Assembly (NCBI RefSeq): GCF_028693505.1
Contig: NZ_JAQUVF010000008.1
Location: forward strand, 1-64,000
Length of the DNA: 64,000 nucleotides
Direction: 5' to 3'
DNA from: Oscillibacter sp.
GTDB lineage: Bacteria > Bacillota > Clostridia > Oscillospirales > Oscillospiraceae
Part shown: piece after piece, positions 27,063 to 37,533 of the stretch
Numbering within the stretch: the stretch's first letter is position 1
Layout of the letters: each line of letters opens with the position of its first letter
The notes under the pieces: generated by a model
Seen by the model: the letters and a program-made list of their open reading frames with translations, nothing else
Told to the model about the DNA's origin: nothing
Database searches by the model: none
Made by a program: the position numbers and the translations under genes

Positions 27063-27443
27063 TCACTCTCCCATGGGAGCGCCGCACTGGGGGCAAAACT
27101 TGCTGTCAGACTCCGCGCCGCAGATGGGGCACTTCTTCTGGGCAGGCGCCGCTTCCTCCGCAAAGGGCTCTTCCTCTTTCGAGGGCTTGCCCGCTTCCAG
27201 CTCGGCGATTCTCGCCTTGGAAGCCGTCACGGCGTCCACCAGCTCCCGGACCGCGTCGGGGATTTCGCCCTCGTACTCACTGACAAACCACTCGCCGATG
27301 GTGCGGTAATTCTTGTCCATTTCTCTCTGCTCACCGGCAATTGCAACATTGATCTTTGCCACCTCGGCGACGTCCTTCGCCTTATCGGCTGCGACGGCGG
27401 CGACATCCTTTGCCTTCTTGGTCAATTCATCAAAAAAAGCCAT
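27063..27443 (-). CDS. Helical protein with C-terminal zinc ribbon
   Basis: A 126-residue protein. Residues 1-85 are mostly helical with Ala/Lys/Asp repeats (KKAKDVAAVAADKAKDVAEV), and the last 25 form a zinc ribbon (CPICG and CPQCG). The function is unknown; such proteins are common and mostly uncharacterised in Firmicutes. The start at 27443 follows AAAGGGGT by 7 bases. It is a single-gene unit with a terminator. Confidence 0.78.
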   Translation of the reverse strand: MAFFDELTKKAKDVAAVAADKAKDVAEVAKINVAIAGEQREMDKNYRTIGEWFVSEYEGEIPDAVRELVDAVTASKARIAELEAGKPSKEEEPFAEEAAPAQKKCPICGAESDSKFCPQCGAPMGE

Positions 27444-27567
27444 ATGCGTAACCCCTTTCATCTGCGGCCATTCAGCCTCTTTCAGTTCCATTCTCTTCCA
27501 GTTTTCACCGGACTTTGGCATCAGTATACCCCATTTTCATGATGAACGCAATAAAATTCCCGTTTGT

Positions 27568-29079
<1,512 letters not shown>

Positions 29080-29092
29080 ATCCAACCTCCAC

Positions 29093-29121
29093 TGGAAATT
29101 TTCCGAGGAATCTGCTATGAT
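29093..29121 (+). promoter_or_regulatory. Promoter of the alpha/beta hydrolase gene
   Basis: TGGAAA (29093-29098), 17 bases, TATGAT (29116-29121) with an extended TGc before the -10. Confidence 0.6.
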
Positions 29122-29154
29122 AGTTTAATATATCACAGGGAGGCGGGATTTTCC

Positions 29155-30111
29155 ATGGTACGCAGTGAATTTTCTTTTCCCTCCGCCGATGGCAAAACCG
29201 CCATCCACGCGGTAGAGTGGGTTCCGGAGGGAGACGTGCGGGCCGTTTTGCAGATCTCCCACGGTGTTTCCGAGTACATCCTCCGCTACGAGCCTCTGGC
29301 GGACTATCTGACAAGCCGGGGCATTGCGGTTGTCGGGCACGATCACTTGGGCCACGGCAGTTCCGTATGTCCCGGCGCTCCCCGGCTGTACTTTGGGCCA
29401 AAGGGCAGCTGGGATTGGGTGGCGCAGGACCTCTATACCCGCCGAAATCTTGCCGGAGAGCGGTTTCCCGGCAGGCCCTTCTTTCTGCTGGGCCATTCCA
29501 TGGGCTCCTTTCTGGCCCGGACCTACCTCATCCGCTATCCCGGCACGGTGGACGGCGCGATTCTGATGGGCACCGGTCAGATGTCCCCCGCCCTTCTTGC
29601 CGGCGGCAGAGTCATCGCCGCCGCCCAGGCGCGAAAGCTCGGTGGGGAGCAGGTCAGCTCCGTGGTGGAGCGGCTGGCTTTCGGCGCCTATAACAAGCGC
29701 TTTGCGCCCAATCGCACCGCGTTTGACTGGCTCTCCCGCAATTGCGAAAATGTAGACCGGTATCTCGCGGACCCTCTCTGCGGGGAAGCGCCCACCATCG
29801 GGCTTTTTCAGGAGATGCTGCGGGGCCTTTCCCAGATCGCAAGGCCGGGGAATCTTCGCAAAATGAATTTGGACATGCCCATTCTCTTCCTCTCCGGCGC
29901 CATGGACCCGGTGGGCGATTGCGGCGCTCTCGTCCATCGCGCGTACCGCAGCTTTCAGCGCGCAGGCGTCCGGGAGGTTCACTGCAAGCTCTACCCCGGT
30001 CTGCGGCATGAAATTTTGCAGGAGGACTGCCGGGAAACCGTCTATGACGACATCTTTCAATGGCTGGATCAGCATTGTTTAGAAAAGAGAAGGAGCCCTG
30101 TTTCTACATGA
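29155..30111 (+). CDS. Alpha/beta hydrolase, monoacylglycerol-lipase-like
   Basis: The 318-residue protein has the lysophospholipase/monoglyceride lipase fold: a first strand with ISHGVSEYILRYEPLADYL, GHDHLGHGSS, and the nucleophile elbow GHSMG with Ser115. The likely acid and base are the Asp in GAMDPVGD and the His in LRHEIL. It lacks a signal peptide, so it acts inside the cell. The start at 29155 follows GGGAGG by 9-10 bases; the longer frame back to 28942 is antisense to glpK. Its stop overlaps the start of the next membrane protein gene (ATGA). Confidence 0.88.
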   Translation: MVRSEFSFPSADGKTAIHAVEWVPEGDVRAVLQISHGVSEYILRYEPLADYLTSRGIAVVGHDHLGHGSSVCPGAPRLYFGPKGSWDWVAQDLYTRRNLAGERFPGRPFFLLGHSMGSFLARTYLIRYPGTVDGAILMGTGQMSPALLAGGRVIAAAQARKLGGEQVSSVVERLAFGAYNKRFAPNRTAFDWLSRNCENVDRYLADPLCGEAPTIGLFQEMLRGLSQIARPGNLRKMNLDMPILFLSGAMDPVGDCGALVHRAYRSFQRAGVREVHCKLYPGLRHEILQEDCRETVYDDIFQWLDQHCLEKRRSPVST

Positions 30112-30851
30112 AAAGTACCAATCGAACCAGCTGGTTTTATCTTTGTTCTCTGGGGGCGCGCACTGCCGCGTTTTTGTTCCTTCTGGTCTATGCGCTGGCC
30201 GCCCCGGCGCGGTTTTCCGCCGATCTTGCCGCCGCTCCCCTCTCCCCCACCCCCTTGCTCGTTTTATGGCTGGCCCTGATGGGGTCCATGGTTTTTCGCC
30301 TGTTCCCCTCCCGCATGGAAAGTCTGGGCTGTCAAAAGGAATTCGCCCGCTGCTTTCTCTCCACCGGCCACACGCCGGGCAAGGCAGAAATTTGGCCAGC
30401 GGACCGGGGCGCTCTCCGCGTCCTCGCTCTTTGGGCGGCAGTCAACGCACTCTTTTTCCTGCTTTATTGGCGCGGATGGGTGGACGGGCGGTTTTTAGTC
30501 CTTCTCACGGGGTTTTACGGGGTATGCGACATCGTCTGCATTCTCTTTTTCTGCCCCTTCCAGGTGTGGCTGATGGGCAATCGCTGCTGTACCACCTGCC
30601 GCATCTATAATTGGGACTACCTGATGCTCTGCACGCCTTTGCTGGCACTTCCGGGCTTTTACGCCCGCTCCGCCTGCCTTTTGGCTGCGGTCATCTTTTT
30701 TCGCTGGGAGCTTTCCTACCGCCTTCACCCGGAGCGGTTTTTTGAATCCGGCAACGCTTCCCTGCAATGCAGCGCCTGTCAGGAGCACCTGTGTCGCTAC
30801 AAGCGGGCCCTTTCCACCCTGCCAAAGTCTCACTGCAAAAAAGCGCGTTGA
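30108..30851 (+). CDS. Cysteine-rich membrane protein of unknown function
   Basis: A 247-residue protein with about five hydrophobic helices. Between the helices is a conserved-looking motif, NRCCTTCRIYNWDYLMLC, and the C-terminal tail is cysteine-rich and basic (LQCSACQEHLCRYKRAL), perhaps a metal or redox site. The start at 30108 overlaps the hydrolase stop by four bases; AAGGAG is 12 bases upstream. An alternative start at 30060 has no ribosome site. Coupling to a lipase-like hydrolase suggests a lipid-related job, which is only inference. Confidence 0.72.
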   Translation: MKSTNRTSWFYLCSLGARTAAFLFLLVYALAAPARFSADLAAAPLSPTPLLVLWLALMGSMVFRLFPSRMESLGCQKEFARCFLSTGHTPGKAEIWPADRGALRVLALWAAVNALFFLLYWRGWVDGRFLVLLTGFYGVCDIVCILFFCPFQVWLMGNRCCTTCRIYNWDYLMLCTPLLALPGFYARSACLLAAVIFFRWELSYRLHPERFFESGNASLQCSACQEHLCRYKRALSTLPKSHCKKAR

Positions 30852-30854
30852 CGC

Positions 30855-30885
30855 AAAAAAAGCCTCCGGCTTACGCCGGAGGCTT
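30855..30885. terminator. Hairpin terminator, copy 1 of a repeated stem
   Basis: GCCTCCGGC-TTAC-GCCGGAGGC with an A-run before it. It is a textbook terminator when read on the minus strand and a weaker one for the plus-strand gene that ends at 30851. The stem recurs almost exactly at 31084-31114. Confidence 0.7.
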
Positions 30886-31083
30886 CGCTTGTCGAAAAGG
30901 TCTCACAGAGTTTGCCGCCGGGGCGGCAAAAAATTAAATCCGTTTTCGGACGCGGCTTGTACGTGGGCGAAAACACTTTACGCGAAGCGAGCGTCGAATT
31001 GTCCGCTGAAAGCGGGCATATGAGGCGCGGAGCGCAGCGAAGCCATTTGTGGAAAAAGCCAATAGGCTTTTTCCACAGTCTCA
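30886..31083. other. Palindrome-rich gap between two copies of the same hairpin
   Basis: No gene is visible. It contains GCCGCCGGGGCGGC, a perfect hairpin TGTGGAAAAAGCC-aata-GGCTTTTTCCACA (about 31048-31078), and motifs (GCTTGTCG-AAAAGG, CGAATTGTCC) that recur near 53.16 and 53.24 kb after another hairpin. Confidence 0.5.
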
Positions 31084-31114
31084 AGCCCTCCGGCTTACGC
31101 CGGAGGCTTTTTCC
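31084..31114 (+). terminator. Hairpin, copy 2 of the repeated stem
   Basis: CCTCCGGC-TTAC-GCCGGAGG followed by CTTTTT on the plus strand. The stop codon of the minus-strand gene at 31095 lies in its loop, so the hairpin is partly coding. Confidence 0.6.
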
Positions 31115-31640
31115 ATTGCCAAAGGGGATACCGTACCGACTCCGCTTCCCCGGTTTGGTACAGGACCCGGGCGGAAAGCAGCGCGTCCGCAGTAAAGAGC
31201 AGCAGCATCGCGTAGGTGAGAGCCGCCGGGATCGCGTCCAGCAGCGGCACCATCCACCGTTGCAGCGGCGGCAGCCCCACTGCCAGCAGCAGTCCCCAAA
31301 TCACAGAAAAGGGGACGCACACCCGGCCCTGCAAATTTCCCCACACGCCGCTGTAATCCCAGAACTGGACGCCCAACAGCCGCTCATACAGCAGGTGAAC
31401 GGCGTATTCCACCGCGGTGGCCGCCAATCCGCCCCACAGAGCCAGCCCCCAGAAGGTATCCGTCGCAGAAGGGGGCAGCGCCAGCACTGCCAGCGCGCCC
31501 AGCCCGTACACCGGGCAAAGCGGCAGCAGCAAAAAGCAGCGCCGCCTGCGTCGCGTTGACCGCGTCGCCACCGCGAAGCCCTTTTCCAGCAGGAAACCAA
31601 GGAAGCTATACGTCCAAAAAAGCCAAAGCCAACGTGCCAT
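31095..31640 (-). CDS. Putative ABC-transporter type IV membrane protein (COG4905 family)
   Basis: A 181-residue membrane protein with five predicted helices that resembles the COG4905/PF06541 family: an N-terminal WLFWTYSFLGFLLEKGF, then the motifs PLCPVYGLGALAVL and LGVQFWDYSGVWGNLQGRVC that mark these proteins. Their function is unknown. The start at 31640 is 7 bases after GGGAGG; a GTG 18 bases further up would include that site. No partner ATPase is nearby. It is a single gene between pgsA and the repeated hairpins. Confidence 0.78.
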   Translation of the reverse strand: MARWLWLFWTYSFLGFLLEKGFAVATRSTRRRRRCFLLLPLCPVYGLGALAVLALPPSATDTFWGLALWGGLAATAVEYAVHLLYERLLGVQFWDYSGVWGNLQGRVCVPFSVIWGLLLAVGLPPLQRWMVPLLDAIPAALTYAMLLLFTADALLSARVLYQTGEAESVRYPLWQWKKPPA

Positions 31641-31818
31641 CCATCTCCCTCCCGCCACAGTGTGTCCCGGAGGGATGGGAAATACTCTTTGGACGCCAAT
31701 GCCTTTTTCAGGAAACGATTCGACCAGTGCCGACAGCTTCCATCAAGAGACGCCCCTTGCCGCTTATTTTCCCGTTTTGCGAAAAGCCATGCAGAGCGGG
31801 GCGACGCAGGCGACCCCG

Positions 31819-32340
31819 TCAGGCGGATTGGATGACGTCCCGATTCTTTAGAAAATACTCCACGCCCGAATAGAGCGTTGTCAGCGTGATGACCCAGACG
31901 CAAAGGGTGTTGAGCAGTGCGGGGATCGGCAAAAACATCAGCACGACGCACACCATGGTCGCGGCGGTCTTGACCTTGCCGGACCAGCCGGCGGCAATGA
32001 CGCGCCCCTTGTCGGCTGCGATCATTCGAAGGCCGCTGACGGCAAACTCCCGGCACACCACGATCAGCAGCGCCCAAGCCGGCATCTGACCCACTTCCAC
32101 AAACCACAGCATAGCCGCCGTCACCAGCATCTTATCCGCCAGCGGATCGGCAAACTTGCCAAAGTCTGTCACCAGATTGTATTTCCGGGCGATTTTTCCG
32201 TCCAGCAAATCCGTCAGGCTTGCCACGATGAAAATTTCCAGTGCCACATAGCTTGCCCCGGGAAAGTTCCAATAGAGCACACCCATAAATACAGGAATCA
32301 ATATAATGCGCAAAAGTGTCAATTTATTAGGCAGGTTCAT
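31819..32340 (-). CDS. pgsA: CDP-diacylglycerol-glycerol-3-phosphate phosphatidyltransferase
   Basis: A 173-residue membrane enzyme of phosphatidylglycerol synthesis. The CDP-alcohol phosphatidyltransferase signature is complete: Asp44, Asp47-Gly, Ala-Arg 51-52, Gly61, Asp65, Asp69. The start at 32340 follows GGGAG by 8 bases and lies 13 bases past the rimO stop. The pgsA-recA neighbourhood is common in Firmicutes. It is the last gene of the DUF1385-prmC-recA operon. Confidence 0.94.
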   Translation of the reverse strand: MNLPNKLTLLRIILIPVFMGVLYWNFPGASYVALEIFIVASLTDLLDGKIARKYNLVTDFGKFADPLADKMLVTAAMLWFVEVGQMPAWALLIVVCREFAVSGLRMIAADKGRVIAAGWSGKVKTAATMVCVVLMFLPIPALLNTLCVWVITLTTLYSGVEYFLKNRDVIQSA

Positions 32341-32353
32341 GGTTTTTCTCCCT

Positions 32354-33676
32354 TCAGACACGCTCGCCGGTCAGCTCGCCGTCCATGGCGCCGGTAAAGC
32401 GGACATGGACGAAGGTCCCAGGCGCCACCGTCTCGTCGGCGGTAAAATAGATGCGGCCGTCGATCTCCGGCGACTCGGCATAGCTGCGGCCGAAGAACAT
32501 TTGGGACTGGCCGTCAAAGCCCTCGCAAAGGACCTCTCGGACGCTGCCGAGAAGCGCGTCGTTATAATCGTCGATGATGTCGGACTGCACGTCCACCACC
32601 AGCTCCGCCCGGCGCTGCGCCTCTTCCGTATCCACATGGTCCATCTGCGCGGCCCGGGTCCCCTCTTCGGGGGAGAAGGGGAACACCCCCGCCCGCTCGA
32701 TCCTCTGTTCCCGCAAAAAGACGCACAACTCCTCAAACGCCGCCTCGTCCTCGCAGGGAAGGCCGGTGATGATGCTGGTGCGCAGCACCAGACCAGGGAT
32801 CGCCGCCCGGAGCCGGGCAAACAGGTCCGTCAGCTCCGCCTTGGTATCCCGGCGGTTCATGGCGGACAGAATTTGGTCGTTGCAGTGCTGGATGGGGATA
32901 TCCAGATAGGGCAGAATCTTCGGCTCCGCCGCGATGGTCTCGATCAAATCGTCGGTAATCTCGTCGGGGTAGAGATAATGGAGCCGAATCCAGTGGAAGT
33001 CCAGCTTGCAAAGCTGGCGCAGCAATTCCGGCAGCTGGTGCTCCCCGTTCAGGTCCGTGCCGTAACGGGTGATGTCCTGCGCGATGACCAGCAGCTCCTT
33101 CACCCCGGCCGACGCCAGCTCCGCCGCCTCGTCCAAAAGCTCCGCCATGGGGCGGCTGCGGTACTTGCCCCGCAGGGACGGAATGACGCAATAGGCGCAG
33201 TGGTTGTCGCAGCCCTCGGCAATGCGCAGATAGGCGTACCACGGCGGCGTGGAGAGAATCCGCTCGCCGCTTTGGTTGGCGGTATGGATATTGCCGATAT
33301 GGCAGGGACGCAGGCCCTTTTCCATCACCTCGGCAATCGCGCCGGCGATTTCGCCGTAGCTGCCGGTGCCCAGAATTCCGTCTACCTCCGGCAGCTCTTC
33401 CAAAACGTCGCCCTGATAGCGCTGGGCCATACAGCCGGTGACCAGAATTTTTTTGACTTTCCCGGCTTTTTTCAGCTCGGCCATTTCCAGAATGTTCTCA
33501 ACGGCCTCCTCGCAGGCGGAGGCCAAAAAGCCGCAGGTGTTGACCACCACCACGTCGGCTCCCTCCGCCTCGCCGCAGACCGCGTGGCCTGCCGCCTGCA
33601 CAGACGCCATCATCTGCTCGCAGTTGACCTGATTTTTCGCACACCCCAGAGAGATGAACGCAACATTGTAACTCAA
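32354..33676 (-). CDS. rimO: Ribosomal protein S12 methylthiotransferase RimO
   Basis: A 440-residue radical SAM enzyme that adds a methylthio group to an aspartate of ribosomal protein S12. It has the N-terminal UPF0004 iron-sulfur cysteines (Cys12, Cys48, Cys82), the radical SAM cluster motif Cys156-x3-Cys160-x2-Cys163, and a C-terminal TRAM domain (about 375-440). The start SYNVAFISLGCAKNQVNCEQ is typical. A gap of 151 bases separates it from recX, so it may have its own promoter. Confidence 0.95.
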   Translation of the reverse strand: MSYNVAFISLGCAKNQVNCEQMMASVQAAGHAVCGEAEGADVVVVNTCGFLASACEEAVENILEMAELKKAGKVKKILVTGCMAQRYQGDVLEELPEVDGILGTGSYGEIAGAIAEVMEKGLRPCHIGNIHTANQSGERILSTPPWYAYLRIAEGCDNHCAYCVIPSLRGKYRSRPMAELLDEAAELASAGVKELLVIAQDITRYGTDLNGEHQLPELLRQLCKLDFHWIRLHYLYPDEITDDLIETIAAEPKILPYLDIPIQHCNDQILSAMNRRDTKAELTDLFARLRAAIPGLVLRTSIITGLPCEDEAAFEELCVFLREQRIERAGVFPFSPEEGTRAAQMDHVDTEEAQRRAELVVDVQSDIIDDYNDALLGSVREVLCEGFDGQSQMFFGRSYAESPEIDGRIYFTADETVAPGTFVHVRFTGAMDGELTGERV

Positions 33677-33827
33677 ATTGATTTCCTCCGGTTTATTTCA
33701 GTGGGATTGCTCCCGTCAGGCAGGATGCATCCCCAGTTGGACCGTCCGCCCAGACGGAAGCCGCCAGCGGCTTTTTTCCGTCCAGCGGCCCTTGGCGGGC
33801 GGCAGACGGCGCAGCTTGGGCAAAGGC

Positions 33828-34448
33828 TCAGTCCTCCTGTGTCTCCATACCAACCCGGCCAAGGCCCGCTTTCACGTCCGGCCAGGCAAAGCCCCGGCGC
33901 AGCAATGCGTCCGCAAGGCGTTTTTTCTCCCGCTCGTCAGGGAGACCGCCCCGCAGCTTGCCCGCCAAAAAGGCATCGATGGCCTCCGCCGGGTCCCCCA
34001 GCGCGGAGAGGGCATCCTCCCACAGCTCCCGGGGCACGCCCTTTTCCCGCAGCTTTTCCCGCACACGGGCAGGTCCGTAGCCCTGCCGGGCGCAGTGCTG
34101 GGCCAGCAGGTGCGCATAATCGCCATCATCGATGGCGCCGATAGCCTCCAGCCACTCGGCGGCGTAGCGGGCCTCCGCCTCACCGGCGCCCTTTTCCCGC
34201 AGCTTGCGTTCCAGATCCCGGCGGGACATGGCGCGCTTGCCGATCAGGTCCGCGGCTGTGGCCTTCACATTGGAGATGCCGCCGGCCTCCTTCAATCGGG
34301 AGAGGGCCGTCTCATCCAGCTCGTCCCCGCTCCGCAGTCCGAAATCCAGCAGCTCCTGCTCCGTAATTTTCAGGCAGGCGCCGTCCTCCAAAAAAACGAG
34401 AACGCGGCCCTTTTTGTGCTTGGACGCCTCGATGCGGTCAATTCGCAT
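33828..34448 (-). CDS. recX: Regulatory protein RecX
   Basis: The 206-residue protein modulates RecA filaments. The three-helix repeat units of RecX are visible: [20 protein letters not shown], the [30 protein letters not shown] segment and the [12 protein letters not shown] end. It is a little longer at the N-terminus (about 55 residues of beta-rich leader, as in Firmicutes). Its start overlaps the recA stop by 11 bases, so it is coupled to recA. Confidence 0.92.
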   Translation of the reverse strand: MRIDRIEASKHKKGRVLVFLEDGACLKITEQELLDFGLRSGDELDETALSRLKEAGGISNVKATAADLIGKRAMSRRDLERKLREKGAGEAEARYAAEWLEAIGAIDDGDYAHLLAQHCARQGYGPARVREKLREKGVPRELWEDALSALGDPAEAIDAFLAGKLRGGLPDEREKKRLADALLRRGFAWPDVKAGLGRVGMETQED

Positions 34449-35544
34449 CGTCGAAATCGTCCGCGCTTACATCCACGGCGCGCCCCGCCGCCTTGGCGGC
34501 AATCCGGGACTGGTTGCTCATGAGCTTATCGAAATTCTTGCGGATATCCGCCTCCAGCTGGGTGGCGATTTCCGGATTCTCCTTCAAATACTTCTTCGCG
34601 GCGTCCCGGCCCTGCCCGATGCGGGTCTCGCCCATGGAGAACCAGGAGCCGGACTTTTGCACCAGATCCAGCTTGACGCCCAGATCCACCAGCTCGCCCT
34701 CCCGGGTGATGCCCTCGCCGTACATGATGTCAAACTCCGCCTCCCGGAAGGGGGGGGCCACCTTATTCTTGACCACCTTGGCGCGAGTCCGGTTGCCGAT
34801 GATCTCGGAGCCGTTTTTCAGCGCCTCGATCCGGCGCACGTCGATGCGCACGGAGGAATAGAATTTCAGCGCACGGCCGCCGGTGGTGACCTCCGGATTG
34901 CCGTACATCACGCCCACCTTTTCCCGCAGCTGATTGATAAAGATGACGATGGTATTGGTCTTGCCGATGGCGCCGGTGAGCTTGCGCAGCGCCTGACTCA
35001 TGAGCCGTGCCTGCAATCCCACGTAGCTGTCGCCCATCTCGCCCTCGATCTCGGCCCGGGGCACCAGCGCCGCAACGGAGTCCACCACGATGACGTCGAT
35101 GGCGCCGGAGCGCACCAGCGCCTCGGTGATCTCCAGTGCCTGCTCGCCGGTATCCGGCTGGGAGATCAGCATCTCCTCCACCTTCACCCCCAAAGCCCGG
35201 GCATAGGAGGGGTCCAGCGCGTGCTCGGCGTCCACAAAGGCCACCTCGCCGCCCTTTTTCTGGGCCTGGGCCACCACATGCAGGGCAAGCGTTGTCTTAC
35301 CGGAGGATTCCGGCCCGTAAATCTCCACGATCCGCCCCTTGGGCAGCCCGCCGATCCCAAGCGCCACATCCAGCGCCAGAGAGCCGGTGGGAATAAAATC
35401 CACATCCAGATTGGTCCGGTCGCCAAATCGCATGATGGAGCCCTTGCCGTACATCTTCTCGATTTGGGCCATCGCGGAATCGATGGCCTGCTTTTTGTCG
35501 CTTGCCGGCGCTGCCGAGGGCAGCGGCGCTTTCTCTTTTGCCAT
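34438..35544 (-). CDS. recA: Recombinase RecA
   Basis: The 368-residue protein has the Walker [10 protein letters not shown] (77-85), the DNA-binding loop region ([33 protein letters not shown]) and an acidic C-terminus ([11 protein letters not shown]). It drives strand exchange and triggers LexA cleavage. It is 26 bases past prmC with no visible promoter or LexA box of its own; the operon promoter at 37.5 kb does carry one. Confidence 0.97.
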   Translation of the reverse strand: MAKEKAPLPSAAPASDKKQAIDSAMAQIEKMYGKGSIMRFGDRTNLDVDFIPTGSLALDVALGIGGLPKGRIVEIYGPESSGKTTLALHVVAQAQKKGGEVAFVDAEHALDPSYARALGVKVEEMLISQPDTGEQALEITEALVRSGAIDVIVVDSVAALVPRAEIEGEMGDSYVGLQARLMSQALRKLTGAIGKTNTIVIFINQLREKVGVMYGNPEVTTGGRALKFYSSVRIDVRRIEALKNGSEIIGNRTRAKVVKNKVAPPFREAEFDIMYGEGITREGELVDLGVKLDLVQKSGSWFSMGETRIGQGRDAAKKYLKENPEIATQLEADIRKNFDKLMSNQSRIAAKAAGRAVDVSADDFDDAN

Positions 35545-35570
35545 AATTCTCTCCTCCTAAACGGTTGCCT

Positions 35571-36437
35571 TTAAATTTCCTTGCACAACGTGCCGAACAC
35601 CACCCGGGGAATCCCGTGCAGGTCCTTCACCACCTGAATATCGCCAAAGCCCTGTGCGCGCATGATGCGCAGCACGCTGTCCGCCTGACCGATGCCGACT
35701 TCAAAATACAGCCGTCCGCCCACTGCCAGCGCGTCCTTCCACTTTTCGGAAATGCTGCGGTAAAAATCCAGTCCGTCGTCGCCGCCGTCCAGCGCCAGAT
35801 GGGGTTCATAGTCCCGCACCGACGCGTCCAGTCCCTCGATATCCGCTCCGGGGATATAGGGCGGATTGCTGACAATGCACCGAAACTCGCCCAGCGCCTT
35901 ATCCGCCCGCTCCCGGGCGTCCGTCTGCATGGGCACCACCCGGCTAGAAAGGCCGTTGCGGCGAATGTTTTGCCGGCAGATCTTCAGCGCCGCGTCGGAC
36001 CACTCCCCCAGCACCACCCGGGCCTGGGGCGCCTGCGCCGCCACGGCAAGACCGATGCAGCCGCTGCCGGCGCACAGGTCCAGCACTCGGCAATCGCCCA
36101 GCGTTTTGATATAGCCGATGGCCTGCTCCGCCAGAACCTCTGTGTCCGGCCGGGGGATCAGTACGTCCCGGGAAATGTCCAGCGGCAAGCCGTAAAATTC
36201 CCACTCCCCGATGAGGTAAGCCACCGGCTCCCCCGCAAGGTGACGCTCCACCAGACTCCGCACGCGGCTCTCCACCTCGGGTGAGGCATACAGTCCGCCG
36301 CTGCGGCTCAATTCCTCCCGGCTTTTTCCGGTTCCAAAGCACACCAGTTCCCGGGCCTCCAGCGTGGCGGCGTCCATGCCGGAGCGCCGCAGCTGCTGAC
36401 GAATATCCAAATATAGATTGTTATATGTGATAGCCAT
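35571..36437 (-). CDS. prmC: Release factor glutamine methyltransferase
   Basis: A 288-residue SAM-dependent enzyme that methylates the GGQ glutamine of release factors. The SAM loop LDLCAGSGCIG (119-129) and the substrate motif NPPY (191-194) are present, and the helical N-terminal domain has PVAYLIGEWEFYGL. The start at 36437 follows GGAG by 6 bases. Here it follows DUF1385 and precedes recA; prfA, its usual neighbour, is not in the window. Confidence 0.94.
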   Translation of the reverse strand: MAITYNNLYLDIRQQLRRSGMDAATLEARELVCFGTGKSREELSRSGGLYASPEVESRVRSLVERHLAGEPVAYLIGEWEFYGLPLDISRDVLIPRPDTEVLAEQAIGYIKTLGDCRVLDLCAGSGCIGLAVAAQAPQARVVLGEWSDAALKICRQNIRRNGLSSRVVPMQTDARERADKALGEFRCIVSNPPYIPGADIEGLDASVRDYEPHLALDGGDDGLDFYRSISEKWKDALAVGGRLYFEVGIGQADSVLRIMRAQGFGDIQVVKDLHGIPRVVFGTLCKEI

Positions 36438-36495
36438 GATACGCTCCGTTACGGTTAATTGGCGGATTTCTCCGCTGACAGGGACCGCCGCGGCC

Positions 36496-37467
36496 TTACC
36501 ACGCGTCCTTCCCCTTTTCACTGGGCAGCACCAGCTCCAAAGACCGGATGGCGACCTCGATCATGCTGTCGTCCGGCTCGTTGGTGGTGAAGTTCTGCAT
36601 CCACAGCCCCGGGGCCGTCAGTGCCTTTGCCAAGGCGCTCTCCTGCACGTGGCGGCCAACCCAGCGGTTGAACTCATAGGTGATGCCCACCACCAGCGGC
36701 AGCAGCAGCAGATGCACCGCCGTCCGCAGCCAGACGTTGGTGATGGGCCAGATGCCGAACACCACGCTGGAGAGCAGGATCGACACAAAAATCACCACAA
36801 ATAAAAAGCTTGTCCCGCACCGGGGATGGTGGCGGGGCTGCACCCGGACATTTTCCACCGTCAGCGGCAAGCCCGCCTCGTAGCAAAAGATGGTCTTATG
36901 CTCCGCGCCGTGATACTGAAAAACCCGAAAAATATCCTTCTGTCTGGAGCAAGCCACCAGGTAGAGCATGAAGATCACGATTTTAAACAGACCTTCCACC
37001 AGATTCCGCCCCCACAGCGGGAAATCCGGAAAAAAGTGCAGCAGTCCGCCGGTGAGAAACGTGGGCAGCACCATGAACAAAAAGACGCTCATGCCAACGC
37101 CCAGCACCACGGCCAGCGCCACGACGGCGCTTTCCACCTTCTTGCTGCTCAGGTGCTTTTCCATCCACTGCTCCAGCTTGGAGGGCTGGACGCTCTCCTC
37201 CTCCGGATAAAAGTCCGCGGAGTACATCAGCGCCTTCACGCCGTTGACCATGGAGTCCAAAAAATTGACCGTGCCGCGAATCAGCGGCACCCCGAGGATG
37301 GGGTAGCGGTCCCGGACCAGCTTCAGCGCCTCCACCTTTTCCACCAGCTTGCCCTCCTGATCCCGGACCACGATGGCCTGCTTTTCCGGTCCGCGCATCA
37401 GGATGCCTTCGATAAGCGCCTGTCCGCCAATGCTGGTGCGAAAGGCACAGGAGTTCTTTTCTGCCAT
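36496..37467 (-). CDS. DUF1385 membrane protein (YqhQ-like)
   Basis: The 323-residue protein has the family start (FRTSIGGQALIEGILMRGPE), about five membrane helices between residues 110 and 270, and a conserved His/Cys-rich cytoplasmic motif (YHGAEHKTIFCYE and PRHHPRCGTSF), which looks metal-binding. The function is unknown. It is the first gene of the operon with prmC and recA and is preceded by a promoter with a probable LexA box, which places this protein under SOS control if the box works. Confidence 0.92.
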   Translation of the reverse strand: MAEKNSCAFRTSIGGQALIEGILMRGPEKQAIVVRDQEGKLVEKVEALKLVRDRYPILGVPLIRGTVNFLDSMVNGVKALMYSADFYPEEESVQPSKLEQWMEKHLSSKKVESAVVALAVVLGVGMSVFLFMVLPTFLTGGLLHFFPDFPLWGRNLVEGLFKIVIFMLYLVACSRQKDIFRVFQYHGAEHKTIFCYEAGLPLTVENVRVQPRHHPRCGTSFLFVVIFVSILLSSVVFGIWPITNVWLRTAVHLLLLPLVVGITYEFNRWVGRHVQESALAKALTAPGLWMQNFTTNEPDDSMIEVAIRSLELVLPSEKGKDAW

Positions 37468-37489
37468 GAGCTTTCCTTTCTATTGACCC

Positions 37490-37529
37490 ATTCTATCAGA
37501 TTCTTTTCCAGAAATCAAACATTAGTTCT
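37490..37529 (-). promoter_or_regulatory. Promoter of the DUF1385-prmC-recA operon with LexA-like operator
   Basis: On the minus strand TTGATT (37513-37518), 17 bases, TAGAAT (37490-37495). The dyad at 37516-37529 reads AGAACTAATGTTTG, identical to the lexA box at 12 of 14 positions, and overlaps the -35 by exactly the same three bases as at lexA. Confidence 0.75.
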
Positions 37530-37533
37530 ACTT

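Noticed and set aside
33760-33782. Hairpin GAAGCCGCCAGCGGCTTTTTT between recX and rimO
   Set aside because: It reads as a terminator only on the plus strand, where no gene is present; probably a chance GC-rich fold.
32306-34144. Plus-strand frame of 612 codons opposite rimO and recX
   Set aside because: It is antisense to two well-supported genes with conserved cluster and SAM motifs.
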